Origin: Datisca glomerata
Taxonomy: Eukaryota > Streptophyta > Magnoliopsida > Cucurbitales > Datiscaceae
Direction: 5' to 3'
NCBI GenBank assembly: GCA_003255025.1
Contig: QANY01004052.1
Location: 496,001 to 560,000 of the forward strand
DNA: 64,000 bases
Position numbers and translations under genes: made by a program. Of the stretch, positions 22,421 to 33,626 are shown piece by piece (within the stretch, counting starts at the first letter, position 1; every line of letters begins with the position of its first letter). The notes beneath the pieces are model-generated. The model was not told the DNA's origin and made no database searches. It saw nothing but the letters and a program-made list of their open reading frames with translations.

Positions 22421-23376
22421 TCACTTGTGAGTGAGAGCTTGCGTTGCAATTACTCCAATGGCCTCTTCTCTGCATTGAGAAAAATCATTAACATCCTTGA
22501 AGATCAGAAACTCCATCATCCCGACATGGAAGAAGATAAAACTCCCACTTAAATGGGTAATGCATGATCCGAACTCTTTCCCCACCACACAATGCCATGC
22601 TGCCCCATATGCTTCGTCAAATTTCTGCTCTTCAAATATCAGTAGTAATATATTTTTTTATCAATGATCAAGCCTTATTTTATTCATAACTATATTCCAA
22701 ATTCAAATCTTATCAAGTTTATAGTATAATAATATATGTAAAACGATTAAGATTCCTCTCGAGAAAGTTTATAGTAATTATACTTTCAGATACAAATTCT
22801 CTAAGAAGATGAGAGGATTATCATAAATAATATCAATTATCAGCTCAATAGATTAGATCTCTATAACTTCATTTTCTGTTGAAAAATCTTAAACGGAGAG
22901 AGGATTTGTATGCAATTACTTTCACCACGCTCTAAAATTAAAAGACAAAATAATTAGTGATTGGAAGTAAAATGCCAAAAAAAAAAAAAAGATTTAATCA
23001 TGAACAATAAATAATTAAATTATTTAGTATCCTTATCCTTATCTATTTGTTGTATAATAATAATAATTAAATAATGACCAATATATACTTCTAATTTAAT
23101 GATGGGTGGAAACACAAATCTTCTTTACATTTGTAAAAGAGGGTATACAATCAACAATTAAAAGGGGAATATTCTAAATTGTAAAAATAAAATAGAGAAG
23201 ATAATTTAAAAAAGAAAAGAAAAGAAAAGAAATTAAACCTGTTTGATGAAACGAGCAATAGATAGGCAGTCTGAAAGTTCATGTTGATCAAGAGCCATAT
23301 AAGCCAACTCCATGACATGACTCTGCATAGCCTCTGCCATGTCTGTTTCACGTACCACAGCTTTTCCCTCCAGCAT
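22421..23376 (-). CDS. Dynein light chain type 1 family protein
   Basis: Small LC8-like protein of 113 aa. Exon 1 is 23376-23239 (46 codons, donor GTTTAA) and exon 2 is 22624-22421 (67 codons plus stop, acceptor GCAG), joined in phase 0. It begins MLEGKAVVRETDMAEAMQ, the usual start of plant members, so I chose the ATG at 23376 over the in-frame ATG at 23433. The conserved core is present: ARFIKQ-KFDEAYGAAWHCVVG, then KEFGSCITHLSGSFIFF and MEFLIFKD. Plants lack dynein motors, and these proteins are thought to act as dimeric scaffolds for other partners. About 23 residues follow the usual end (IFK), which is longer than most plant homologues. The gene is convergent with the miR2111 locus, about 330 bp away. 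Confidence 0.88.
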
Positions 23377-23433
23377 CACTTTCTTTTTCAATTTTCGAAG
23401 TTTTAAAAATGTATTTTCTGTTAATAATTTCAT

Positions 23434-24040
23434 TACATTATTTATAGGCCAATTTCATTTCTTTTTTGTGGTGCTAATTGAAAACCCAGCTATGATTTTT
23501 TTTCATGCTCCTCGTCTCATTAAAAAAAAGTCTATATGCCTTTTAGGAACCAGTACATCAATACAGTTGTAAAATAAATATCTTCTTTAAAAATATCCAA
23601 GTTTTGATTACATCACCTTAATCATAAGATAGTTATATCTCTATAAAAGAAAATTTCCAAGTTCAAGGCCCTTTTTCTAAGTAATAACTCGACTGGTAGT
23701 TACATATTTTAATTCAAATCCTTCACAAATTATTGTTTTTGAGTATCTCGACGGACATAAATTTGTGTTTACTGATATTTTTTAACCACGACATAGCTTT
23801 AACAAGTGACTACAGATTCTAGAGGTTCCAAATAGCTGACGTCTCTATTTGATTGTCTTTGTTAGTTGGAAATAGTCCATTTTGTGAGTAAAAGTGACTC
23901 TGAACATAGGCCATTTTTGCAGCCTCAGTTTAAATATCAAGCAGATTCTCATATGTAATAAAAACAATCATAAGAAAAATAATTTTTTTAAGGTAGTTTG
24001 CTTAAATTACATGGATATTGTTCAAAAATAAAATTAGAAC
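23434..24040. other. Intergenic spacer upstream of the dynein light chain gene
   Basis: AT-rich sequence without supported genes or repeats; it should include the promoter of the - strand dynein light chain gene. Confidence 0.5.
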
Positions 24041-24464
24041 TAGGGGTGTTCAAAAATATCCCGAACCGAACTGAATCGAAAATGATCATTTCGGTCGGTT
24101 CTTTATGTGTTCGGTTCGGTTCGAGAAAATGAGAGAACCGAAGTTTCGGTTCAGAATTTTGATGGTTTTCAAACCGAACCAAACATTAAATTTATATTAT
24201 TATTTGTATTTATTATATATAGTTTCTTATAAAACCGTATCGAACCGAACCGAAACAAAACTTCAATTTTATACTTTTTTCAATAATATCACTTAAAAAT
24301 TATTTAAAAAATTTATTTCTAATTAATAATACCGAACTGAATAATCGAACCAAACCAAAACTCACGATTCGGTTCAGTTCTTTTAGCATGAACGGTTCGC
24401 CAAACCGAAACTCGATTCAGTTTTTCACCAAAAAATCGATCGAAGCGAACCGCGAACACCCCTA
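24041..24464. mobile_element. hAT-like MITE rich in CGGTTCGGTTCG / CGAACCGAACCG
   Basis: Terminal inverted repeats TAGGGGTGTTC and GAACACCCCTA bound 424 bp. The 8 bp outside are ATTAGAAC on the left and CTCAGAAC on the right, a partly decayed target duplication of hAT length. The interior consists of GGTTCGGTT-type motifs in both orientations and codes for nothing. Related motif-rich stretches are at about 40915-41050 and 59690-59880. Confidence 0.7.
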
Positions 24465-24963
24465 CTCAGAACCTTTAAATTTTAAACTAACATGTTTAAA
24501 TAATATGTAATATCAAAATTAATTTTTTTTATTCTCAATCCTAAAAACGTTGAAAACTACTTTTTTTTAATATTCAAAATAGAATTCATGTAAATCTTTG
24601 GCTTTTTTAAAAGAGTATTTGTGTCATTTAGACAAAATGCAAGAGGAATTTACTAAGAAAACTCAAATTGATCATGCTATTTCAGGATAATTTTGAACAA
24701 GTCATAATAATATCTCAAATAAAAAAAGTCAAAGATTCCATATTTAATCATGCTCTATTGGACAAGAAATTTTTGTTTTGCTAGCTTTAATTAAACAGCA
24801 AACCTACATAATTAAGTCGCATTTTTTTACTTCCCTCCTAAACAATGCAAACTACCCTTCCCAAATTATAATTTTCCAGATATGGCATAACATAGATGCT
24901 CAGATTGTTCATGTGATTAAACATCATGTAGAATACAACATCAACTCTAGATACGAGAGAGTT
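24465..24963. other. Intergenic spacer downstream of the RETICULATA-related gene
   Basis: AT-rich, no supported gene; the proximal part probably holds the 3' untranslated region of the - strand gene that ends at 24964. Confidence 0.5.
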
Positions 24964-27900
24964 TTATTGCACCCCACTCCACCTAGCCCAGTCCACAAAC
25001 TGCATACCACCGTATACGTTATTGGCAAAACGTACGCCAACCGTAAAAGCCATAGCCACAGGCGGAACCTTCCTTGCCACAGGTGATGTTTCCACCAAGC
25101 GTTCCAGTCCATTAATGATCTGATAACGGGTGTTGGAAGAAACTGCAAGAAATACACCTGCAAGTTTTTGGAGAGAAATTAAAACTATTTCATTAAAACA
25201 GAGAAGACAGGAAATTAGTCTCAAAACGGTGGCAACATGTACAGTTAAATGTGATAATGGTCAAGTAAACTATATATACACTACCAACAAAAATATTTTA
25301 TTATCTGGTACTGGGCGAAGCTTGCAAAATAGCAGCATATAAAAATCTACCTTCACTATGTCAAAATGAATATATTATTTATCTGCTAAGGTGGGACATT
25401 CAAATGAAGCAAAAACTGAGGGAAAGCATATCATTCTCTGCAGAGAGGTTATCTGAAGTAGAATCGGGTGGCTTCTGGTTAGAGTCATGCAAGCAAAAGA
25501 TTACGTGGCAGGCTCATGAAACCATGCTACTTGGAAGTACTTAGAGAACTAATATTCTTTTGGGTATAATTTAAACATTACATATGCAGAGGGGGTCAAA
25601 GTTCTCAGACAGTGATGAAAAGATGTGCACTTCCTCTTAGAGGGAAGCAATATCACTTGACAACGCCGAAACGAAACACTTCCTTATTATTAGACCACTG
25701 AAACGATAAATAAACTGAAATTCACAAGAATCATAGACCTTAAATTTAGTAATTTAAAAGAAGTGAAAGATACCCCAAAGAGCTGCACTCTTCACAAGAG
25801 GTGGCACGGGTATGTCAGCTTCAGATTTCTTTATGCTTCTGACGTATAGAACAAAAGTAACAAAAATATGATGAGGAAAGATCCACAGAGCAGCCCAATC
25901 TTATTTTGAAATAAATAACAACAAATATATAAGGACAAAATACTTTTCCTGTTTAATTTATTGACCAGAAAATACTGTACAGTTTGGATAGCGTAGAGAA
26001 GCATTCCACCAGTCCACCTTACAATAGTCTCGGTACCTTAGTTTAATTTTAACCGTGATCATTATGGTAATTTAAAAATAAGGCTTTACAAGTAACAAAG
26101 AACAGGAAAATTATTGCAGCAATGGCAAATCATAAATGTTTCCCCAGTCGGGAAAGTTATATGGCTTATCAATTGTTTTGAGCTGCAGAAAACATTGTTG
26201 GTCATAACTTTCTTTTTTAGAATCCTAGACGGTTAACTTTAGTTTCAAACGTAATTTAGAAGTCCAAATTGTCAGGAACCAAAAACACAGTAGGATTAGT
26301 CTGCAAAGTTTTTCCAAATGAACCTAAATAATCTCTTCATCATTTTAGTGATCTCTTCATCATTTTAGTGATTTTTTCAAAATTTGAGAGGGGGAGGGTG
26401 GGTGGGTGATTTTGCAACTTGTCGAGCAGGATAGATAAAAAGGAAGAATCTAGATAAGAGTACCTCTTCGCAGTCATAATCAAATTTGCAATGCCTTGGC
26501 CAACAATACCACAGGCAAACCCTACCGCGCCATATAAAACACCCTGCAAACAAAACGTAGTATATAGTGATATATATGCTAATAAATACAAATAAAACAG
26601 CCAATAATGTCCAAATGGTACCTTGAAGAAGTATGTAGACATTCTTTGCTTCACAGAAAAGCTACAACCTGGTCTTTCAGCTTCAAATACGCTGCATAAA
26701 AAGATAAATAAGATTTATTGATATTTATATAATTATGCATCGTAGGCACCAAAGATAGGCTAAAATATACCAATTAAATTTATTATATTGTCAGGCACAC
26801 AACTCAAGTTTGTCCAATGTATGAGCTTATGACCTGCTAGGAAGAGCTCCATAAGCATGTTGGAGTCGTCCAAATAAACCTCTAGATACAGATGGTTGCC
26901 CAATACGAGCATAGGGTGCCAACATACCAACCAAAGCAACATTAACCACCACTCCTACTAAAAGGTCAGCAAGATACAGCTCAAACTCTGTCCAGAAGTC
27001 TTTGCCTCTCTTTTGAACTTCCGCAAAAGTTGCACAACAAGAATCAATGACAATCTGTGCCATATAAAAGGAATCATACTTTGCATGAAACTTAAAAATG
27101 GCAAAGACAAAATCAAATATCATACATGTGAGATACAAATTCAGAAACGAGAGAGCACCAGAAAAAAAAACATGTCACAGGAACCAACCTTCAAAAGTAT
27201 GTTCTTTACTTTCATTACCTTTGCACCTTATTTAGCTCTCTCACATTCATTCCAATATACCTACTAGTAAGAATGCAGGAGCATGTGTGAGCTGTCTTTT
27301 CTCCATGATCACTCAACCGGATATGCTTAGATGACCGATATATAGTTCGTATGTCAAAACCAGGTCATACAAACTTGATCTATATGTCCTAGACAAGTAA
27401 AATCTGAACCAGTTTATGACTTCCCATTAAGTTGGCAGCAGCTACAAGCCACATCATTCATAATCGCATCTCCACAATTTGAACAAGATTACTACTGAAA
27501 AAAGATTAACAAACCTCCGTCCCAACTTTGAATAGAAAAGAAGGATCAGCCAACATTCGATTGCGAAGCATGGAGCATGATTTCATTAAAAAGCCTAGAA
27601 GCCCACCTGATCCCTAGACCATATTAAGCTAAAAGACCATCAGTGATCAGTGCTGGAAAATGAGGAAGATAAAAGCTCAGCTTTTGTATGTTTAGGTGAT
27701 TAAATAAATCACAATCAACACAAGATTGGAATTGACCGAATTAATGCATACCTGCAACTCCAAATATCTCAGGAGCAGCACCTTTCGAATCCCAACGCTC
27801 TTTGCAGCCTCAAACATATCTGAAGGAAGAGTTGCCCCACGTGCCTTTGTCTCTCTGATCACCTCTTCAAATTTTAAAATTGGCCCAAATTCCTCTTCTT

Positions 27901-28351
27901 CTTTGTCAGGTCCACTATCATCACCACTACCACCACCACCACCTCCTCCCCCTTCCCCTCCTCGACCATTACTACATTTTCCATTACCCCCATCGCCTTC
28001 AAGTATATCCCCAGCATTGCCATCAATGTCAGTTCTTGATCCATTTTCAGTTTGCGAAAGCTTAGCGTCCTTGTCTGTGACAACATCAACCACATCTTTT
28101 TCAACAGTAACTGCGGCTCCACCAGATTGTGAACCAACATTTGGTCGCGACATATTCATGACCACAAGCCTCTGTTTCCACTTCATAGAGAGGTGTCTAC
28201 AGCTACTGCTTCTACCCAACACAGGCAAAGCTACCCCATTCACCTCGTTCCTGAATTTTGTCCTGCCAAAAACCAAGTCGTCGCTCCAAATCTTCCCCAA
28301 AACGACCTCATTCCGCAAATCCAGAGTGTGTGAAAGTCTAAATCCCGCCAT
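24964..28351 (-). CDS. RETICULATA-RELATED protein (DUF3411), predicted plastid membrane protein
   Basis: Family members sit in the chloroplast envelope; mutants of the founding gene have pale, reticulate leaves, and transport roles are suspected. Seven coding exons with consistent phases: 28351-27752, 27613-27515, 27054-26834, 26691-26622, 26543-26464, 25838-25774 and 25157-24964, total 442 aa, the usual size. The N-terminus is Ser/Arg rich like a transit peptide, followed by a Gly run and acidic stretch (GGGGGG...DKEEEEFGPI). The DUF3411 core follows: GGLLGFLMKSCSMLRNRMLA, FELYLADLLVGVVVNVALV, APYARIG, YGALPSSVFEAERPG, GAVGFACGIVGQGIANLIM, VPPLVKSAALWGVF, NTRYQIINGLERLVE and the conserved end FANNVYGGMQFVDWARWSGV. 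All parts are intact. The end resembles the RE/RER1 branch, but I cannot separate it from close paralogues without an alignment. Confidence 0.92.
26331..26376. repeat. Short tandem duplication in a RETICULATA-related intron
   Basis: ATCTCTTCATCATTTTAGTG is present twice in direct succession (about 26331 and 26351), between exons 5 and 6 on the - strand. No effect on splicing is evident. Confidence 0.85.
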
Positions 28352-29014
28352 ACAGTCAATAAACTCAGAGAAGTCGACAAATTTGTAGTTTGCACGAGTG
28401 AAAAACCTAGTGAACCAGAAGTTAGCAATCTAATTAAGCACAAAATCACATTGTCGACAGGTCAAAAATAAGAAATCTTAACAAAAAATCAAATAAAAGC
28501 TAAATAAAAGTTCAGCATACACATCCGTTACTTAAAGACAAAAACGAGTGAGAGTAGCTCGGGAGATATGAGAAAATGGGGAAGAGAACTATACAGAAAT
28601 GGAATGTACCTTGTTTGGATAAAGAGAAAGTTGATGAGGAAACCGAAATTGTAAAGAAATTGATTGAGAAAGAACTAACCTTTGTTGTACTGGGAGTTTG
28701 ATGAACTTTACTGCAGGAGGCGGATACAAGGCGGAGAGAGGGCAAAAGGATTTAGCAAGTGAAAAAAGAGACGTTAGATTCTTGCTTGCATTCCCCTGGA
28801 GCCGTACTGCATATGTCGATATATATGGCGAAATATATACAAGTTTTTCATTTTATATATAATTTTATCACACGTTTTAAAAAAAATATCAAATATAATA
28901 TTTTTCTAAAAATAAAAATAAATCAAACAAATTGATTTAAATTCAATAATTTTTCTATTAATTTAATTACTAATGTACCCTTTTATTATCTCTCTCAATA
29001 TATAATTGTCTCTG
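28352..29014. other. 5' region of the RETICULATA-related gene and spacer
   Basis: The part up to about 28760 is less AT-rich and probably contains the leader and promoter of the - strand gene. The rest is AT-rich. No further gene is supported. Confidence 0.5.
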
Positions 29015-29130
29015 ACAAGTTGGGTTGACGTAGTTGGTTAAACTCTGACACTTATACTTTAGATGTCATGAGTTCGAGTCAAATTCATTCATTTTCTTTA
29101 AATTTTGTAATGTAACTTTGACAAAAAAAT
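29015..29130 (+). mobile_element. tRNA-derived SINE relic
   Basis: GACGTAGTTGGTTAAAC (29028-29044) resembles an RNA polymerase III A box, and GAGTTCGAGTC (29070-29080) is a good B box at tRNA-like spacing. No cloverleaf can be drawn, and the sequence runs into T-rich DNA, as in plant SINEs. The ends and target duplication could not be defined. Confidence 0.55.
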
Positions 29131-29433
29131 TAATTATCTATTTTTTATATCTTACATTTATTAATTATCTCTATATATATATATATCTTCGTTTGGTGCG
29201 GGTTAAGTAAGAATGTTGTAAAAGTTAAGTTACTGGAAAAATTTAAGTGGTAAAGTTACATGAAAAGTTTTTGAGATAATTATGTTTGGTAAAACATGAT
29301 TAATTTAAAAAATTACTGGAAAAATATTATAACCCGGAAAATAAAAAAAATGTATCAAAAAATAAATTTATACTTGTCACTATAAACAAAAAGAAAGAAA
29401 GAAATTGTTATCAAGAACTTGATGCTGCACAAA
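29131..29433. other. AT-rich spacer downstream of the PMT pseudogene
   Basis: Contains text such as TTTGGTAAAACATGATTAAT and two variants of AATTACTGGAAAAATAT that recur beyond the other side of the PMT fragment (about 32290), suggesting related transposon sequence on both flanks. Confidence 0.4.
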
Positions 29434-31300
29434 CTATAGAACTGTTTCAGCATCAGTTTGATCTTGATTAACAGGAGCAGGAGCAGTCCAATACTGTTTA
29501 ACGGCCACTAAAATCTTCTCCCTCTGATGAGGTCCTTTCTCATGATCTACTATTCTACTTTCCCATTGCATTGCCTCTGTTAAACTCTTTATCTTCACCA
29601 ATATATCAACATCATCCCCCATTATCACACTTCCCTGTGGCCTTAGTATTCTATCCATCTCTAAAAGAATATCCTCCATTTCACACCTGCATCTCATTTG
29701 TTCATAACTTGTTATAGCTCAACAGGCCTAATGATCAGTTACTAGAGGAACTTAAACTTTGGATTACATGGATTTACCTGTCCTTGTATAGAGTAAACAC
29801 TGAGTCGGCTTGGATGAAGTCGTACATCCGTGGATATGTCGACATCGCCTCGCACCTAAGTTTTCCGGTTGTAAATTTGTGTTAGAAGTAAGTTTTCAGT
29901 GTTCGAGAAGTCGCGGGACTCTCCAAAAGAACATAGAAACCAAAAAGCTATCATTCTAATGTTACTTTTTCTTTTGAAAAGGTATTGTGCAAGCAAATCC
30001 AACTTAATATTAAGATAATGAATGTTCTTTTCATACTAATGTTGCTTGCATTACCAACTTTTAAGTCACCCGTTTAACTGTCCAAAAATTAGCTTACCAG
30101 TTATGGTATGTTCCAATGAATCCGCGTTCGTAGACGACGCCAAGGGTATTGATCTCAACTTTGACAGGGACAACATTCATAACCCAGACAGGATAATCGA
30201 CAAGAGCAGCTGCAAAGCCTCCCAAATACACATTCATATCGAGCAAGTTCAGATACCTTCCCGGCTCAGCTAGCTGGAAGTCCAAGGTCTTATAATAAGC
30301 TACTCTTTTTTTCCACAGTTGTGTGTTTTTTGTGAAGATCTCAGCTGTTATTTCCTTTAGACTTCCACTGCTAATCCTTGGAGGGATTGAAATTGCCCTT
30401 TCTGGCCAATTAGCCAATTGTCCACCACCCTTTTCTCTTATGTCTGATACTTCTGGAAGTGTGGTTATACAACTGTCCATTTTAGTATACCTGCAAATGG
30501 TTCTTTTTTTTATCAGATTTAGAAGCAACGACACAGATCGAGATTGGGTACAAAAATAAAAAATATTTTTTTCAAGCAGATCTAAATTATTATTTTTTGA
30601 GTCAATAATTCAGATCGGATATGATTATTTACTGTTAGAGAAAATTCCTGAATTAGGTAGTTGGTGGACATAACTTCAAAAAGTTGACAACTTGAAACAA
30701 AATGTTCAGCTTCAAAAGCTGGCACAAATTGCCATTGTCTTTTTTATTCAATTGGTTTTGGTACCACTTTTAGTGTGATGGATTTCTCTTTTTGTCACTT
30801 ACTTACAATAACTAGGGAAAATTTTACAGTACAGCCTTTATATTTATACAGTACATGAGCTGTTTTTATATATATGTATATGTAAACTAATATATACAAA
30901 TTTAGTGTATACATGTATAGAAAATCAGTCCATATATCATATAGATAAGGGCTGTACTGTAAAATGACCCCACTAATGAGTCAAAAGAGAAAATTTGTGA
31001 TTCAAAAGCAGGGAGAGAAAATAATTATATATAAATGTTGGACTAACCATGCAATATCAGGATCTTGAAGCTGGCAAAACTTAGGATACTGAAGACCTTC
31101 CTATTCTTCTTACAATGAATGTGATTGGTGGGTTTCTGCCAAATGGCAATATCATCCCTTTGCTTCAATTTCTTCCAACACAGACTTCTTGCCACTGCCT
31201 CTATTTTATTCTGTTCAGCTTGAAGATCTTCTTCTGTTCTTTCCCAACCCTTCCCGTGTTTCTCCCAATTTATTGGAGGCCCCGATAGTATGAGACTTGG
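29434..31300 (-). pseudogene. PMT-type methyltransferase (DUF248), 5'-truncated and frameshifted
   Basis: PMT proteins are Golgi type II membrane proteins thought to methylate pectin. Only the C-terminal half is present, in four exons: about 31300-31048, 30490-30098, 29855-29778 and 29686-29434, with good GT-AG sites and matching phases. Motifs: LSGPPINWEKHGKGW, AIWQKP, PDIAWYTKM, NLLDMNVYLGGFAAAL, TLGVVYERGFIGTYHNWCEA, YDFIQADSVFTLY, RCEMEDILLEMDRILRPQG and KILVAVKQYWTAPAP. In the first exon a base is missing near 31088-31093: the text up to KKNRKVF is in one frame and YPKFCQLQDPDIAW in the next. The N-terminal half, with the membrane anchor and S-adenosylmethionine motif, is absent and replaced by AT-rich sequence. 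Introns remain, so this is a DNA-level fragment, not a retrocopy. Confidence 0.88.
30815..30971. mobile_element. 157-bp MITE inside an intron of the PMT fragment
   Basis: Terminal inverted repeats of about 24 bp contain ATTTTACAGTACAGCC on the left (30821 on) and GGCTGTACTGTAAAAT on the right (30950-30965). ACTA flanks both sides (30811-30814 and 30972-30975) and may be the target duplication. The interior is TA-rich and non-coding. Confidence 0.75.
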
Positions 31301-32485
31301 GTAAAATTGTTGAGAAAATTGAGTAAAATTGTTTGAAAAGTTATATGAAATATTGACAGTAATTAAATTAATAATTATTTTAGCAAGTATTATATATATA
31401 TATTCTAATACAACACAATATCTTAAATTAACTTTGTTTTATTTACTAATAAATTAGTTATTTATTACCATCATCAATAAAATTAAATCTACTATTTTTC
31501 TTTTACCGCATCAAAAATAAAAAATAAGTTTTTGCTTAAATTGTACAAATAAGTTCAACCTAGTTAAATTACCCACCTTTCAAAAACAAAGGACCATGCC
31601 TTCTATTCTTAACAAATATTCCCAATTTTTTTGCTTATATTCTAATACAACACTATCAGGTGTATGTAAATCTAGTGGAAAAAAGGCCCATGTCTTCGGT
31701 TCTTATGAAATATAATGGTTACTGCTTCCAAGTTTCTTATCTTTCTTGTACTACATATTGTTTTTAAATTTTTGTTGAATACAAGCTAGTGTCACAGATG
31801 TGCGCGATCTTCATCAAAATGCATACTAGCATTGTTCCCTTGAGGAATTATAATGTTGGACATTAATTTATTTTCTAAAATTTTACGTAAACAATTTTTT
31901 TCGAGTTGTTTGAGTGATCTTTGAAAAAATATGAAAAAAATAATAAATACTAATAAAATTAAGCAAAATTGTAAATTGTGAGAGAATACATATATGATAA
32001 AATTCGTAAAATTCAGTGATAGGTGTATTTAATGAGGGAAGAGTATTGAGATTAGGATATGAATATACTTGGTAAAGTTATTTTTTTAAGGTTAGAATAA
32101 GTAGATAATGATATATTTAGGAGAGTTGAGAAAATAAAATATATTTTGACAAATGTACGTTGGTAAGATGAGTAAGTTATTTGGGAAAGTAGAGTTTTGA
32201 GGGAAAGTGATTGGGAAAGTAATGTAGGATTGTTATTTAATCACGCTAAATAATTTTACTATGAAAAATAAGAATACTTGTAACAAACATGAAAAATTAC
32301 TGGAAAATATGTTTACCACACATTTTACCAAGCACATCCCTCCAACCAAATGCCCCACCCGACCCAACCATTGTTGGCTTTTTGGAATCCTTGACCTCTG
32401 TCATTTCAGAACAAATTGAAAAAGACAAAGGAAAAGGAAAATTGACTTGATCTGATAACGACCAGACCATTATTGCAGACAGTTG
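31301..32485. other. AT-rich sequence replacing the 5' half of the PMT gene
   Basis: No coding sequence was recognised. GGGAAAGT, GGTAAAATTG and related motifs recur. The part at 32320-32350 (ACCAAGCACATCCCTCCAAC) is partly complementary to CGTTTGGTGCGGG at 29192. The segment looks like decayed transposon DNA, but I cannot assign a family. Confidence 0.35.
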
Positions 32486-32731
32486 TCATGTAACATCAGA
32501 AATAAAAAAATCCACTTGTTCGGTTGAGGCATCTACTGTGACAAAAATTTCACGTTGCCCACCCTGAACAAATAGGAGGCTTGGGCCACAGGTCCCACAT
32601 AAGCCACCTGGTCGCACGACAAAGGAACACCCAACATGAAGATGCACACTCCTCCATGTGAAATATTCATCTTCATTGGACCAAATAGTCAAATGTCCGG
32701 TTAGGATATGTGGGGAAGAAGCTCCTAACAT
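32486..32731 (-). CDS. Unrecognised short open frame
   Basis: A frame of 81 codons beginning MLGASSPHILTGHLTIW, with Cys and Gly in CSFVVRPGGLCGTCGP. I do not recognise a family. It is more GC-rich than the surrounding spacer and lies directly beside the segment that looks mitochondrial, so it may be part of an inserted fragment and not a gene. No splice or promoter context supports it. Confidence 0.2.
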   Translation of the reverse strand: MLGASSPHILTGHLTIWSNEDEYFTWRSVHLHVGCSFVVRPGGLCGTCGPSLLFVQGGQREIFVTVDASTEQVDFFISDVT

Positions 32732-32759
32732 ATATCAGGATGACTTTCGTTTCATATTC

Positions 32760-33190
32760 CAGTCTTGAAAGATCCGACTAGGATTGAAAGGCTATGAATA
32801 TCAAATGGTTCCATAGGTGCTTTCGCCTGCCCCTGAATAAGCAGTAAGGCGTGGGCGCGTTGGAACGATCCCGCTTTGAAAGCTCAGCCTCGGGAGAATC
32901 CTTCATTGATAGACTACCTTTTTTTCGGACAGGAAGTGTTCTAGTTGTTAGGCTAGAAACCTACTCCTAACGAGCAGCGAGCACGTATTCGTTCTTCCGC
33001 AGAAAGGGATATGCAAGATCGTTGGCTGAAAGCAGAAGGAAGGAGCTTTGGAAGGGCAGGTTCGGGAAGGATCCATGAAAGCATGGATAGGGCAGGGGGC
33101 ATGGATGACAGGCAGCAAAGGAAGACGCAAGCCATATAAGATAAGGCAATTCTAGGCAATCAAACCAGTCCGGTTCTCGTCAGCTCAGAG
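32760..33190. mobile_element. Probable nuclear insertion of mitochondrial DNA (NUMT)
   Basis: This block differs sharply from its AT-rich surroundings: roughly half G+C, with purine-rich words such as GGAAGGAGCTTTGGAAGGGC and GGGCAGGGGGCATGG, a style typical of plant mitochondrial intergenic DNA. It has overlapping open frames in all three - strand phases without coding character. I recognise no mitochondrial gene in it, so the origin is inferred from composition. Confidence 0.4.
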
Positions 33191-33217
33191 TGGGAGGGTA
33201 TATAATATGTTTTATAT

Positions 33218-33357
33218 ATATATATATACATGAGTAAGAAAGACGGGTAGAGAAGGAGAGAGAGGAAGAGATAAGAGAGAGACAAAAATTTATAAGTGAG
33301 AGAGACTGAGAGATATGGAGAGAGATAAAAAACTCTAGATTGAGAGAGAGAGAGAGA
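33218..33357. repeat. TA and GA microsatellite tract
   Basis: TATATATATATA near 33216-33229, followed by interrupted GAGA-rich sequence to 33357. Non-coding. Confidence 0.85.
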
Positions 33358-33442
33358 TTAATTGTTAAATTTAATAAATGTTAGTAAATGGGTATAATAA
33401 GCATATACATTTTTTGATAGTGCCATAAACATTAATTATTTA

Positions 33443-33626
33443 TTATGATTATGAAATTAGTTATCTAATTTTATACTAAGTTTCTAAAGCTTTATTAATC
33501 TTGTTATGATTATGAAATTAGTTGTGTAATTTTATACTAAGTTTCCAAAGCTTTATTAATCTTGTTATGATTATGAAATTAGTTGTCTAATTTTATACTA
33601 AGTTTCTAAAACTTTATTAATCTTGT
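33443..33626. repeat. Three tandem copies of a 61-bp unit
   Basis: TTATGATTATGAAATTAG begins at 33443, 33504 and 33565, each followed by TTTATACTAAGTTTC and CTTTATTAATCTTG. The period is exactly 61 bp and the copies differ at only a few positions. Confidence 0.93.

Noticed and set aside
27726..28388. Long + strand open frame with a poly-Pro stretch
   Set aside because: It is antisense to exon 1 of the RETICULATA-related gene; the poly-Pro is the complement of the Gly-coding run. The - strand gene has full family motifs and splice sites.
29028..29080. Functional tRNA gene
   Set aside because: A and B boxes are present but no acceptor stem or cloverleaf can be formed; more likely a SINE.
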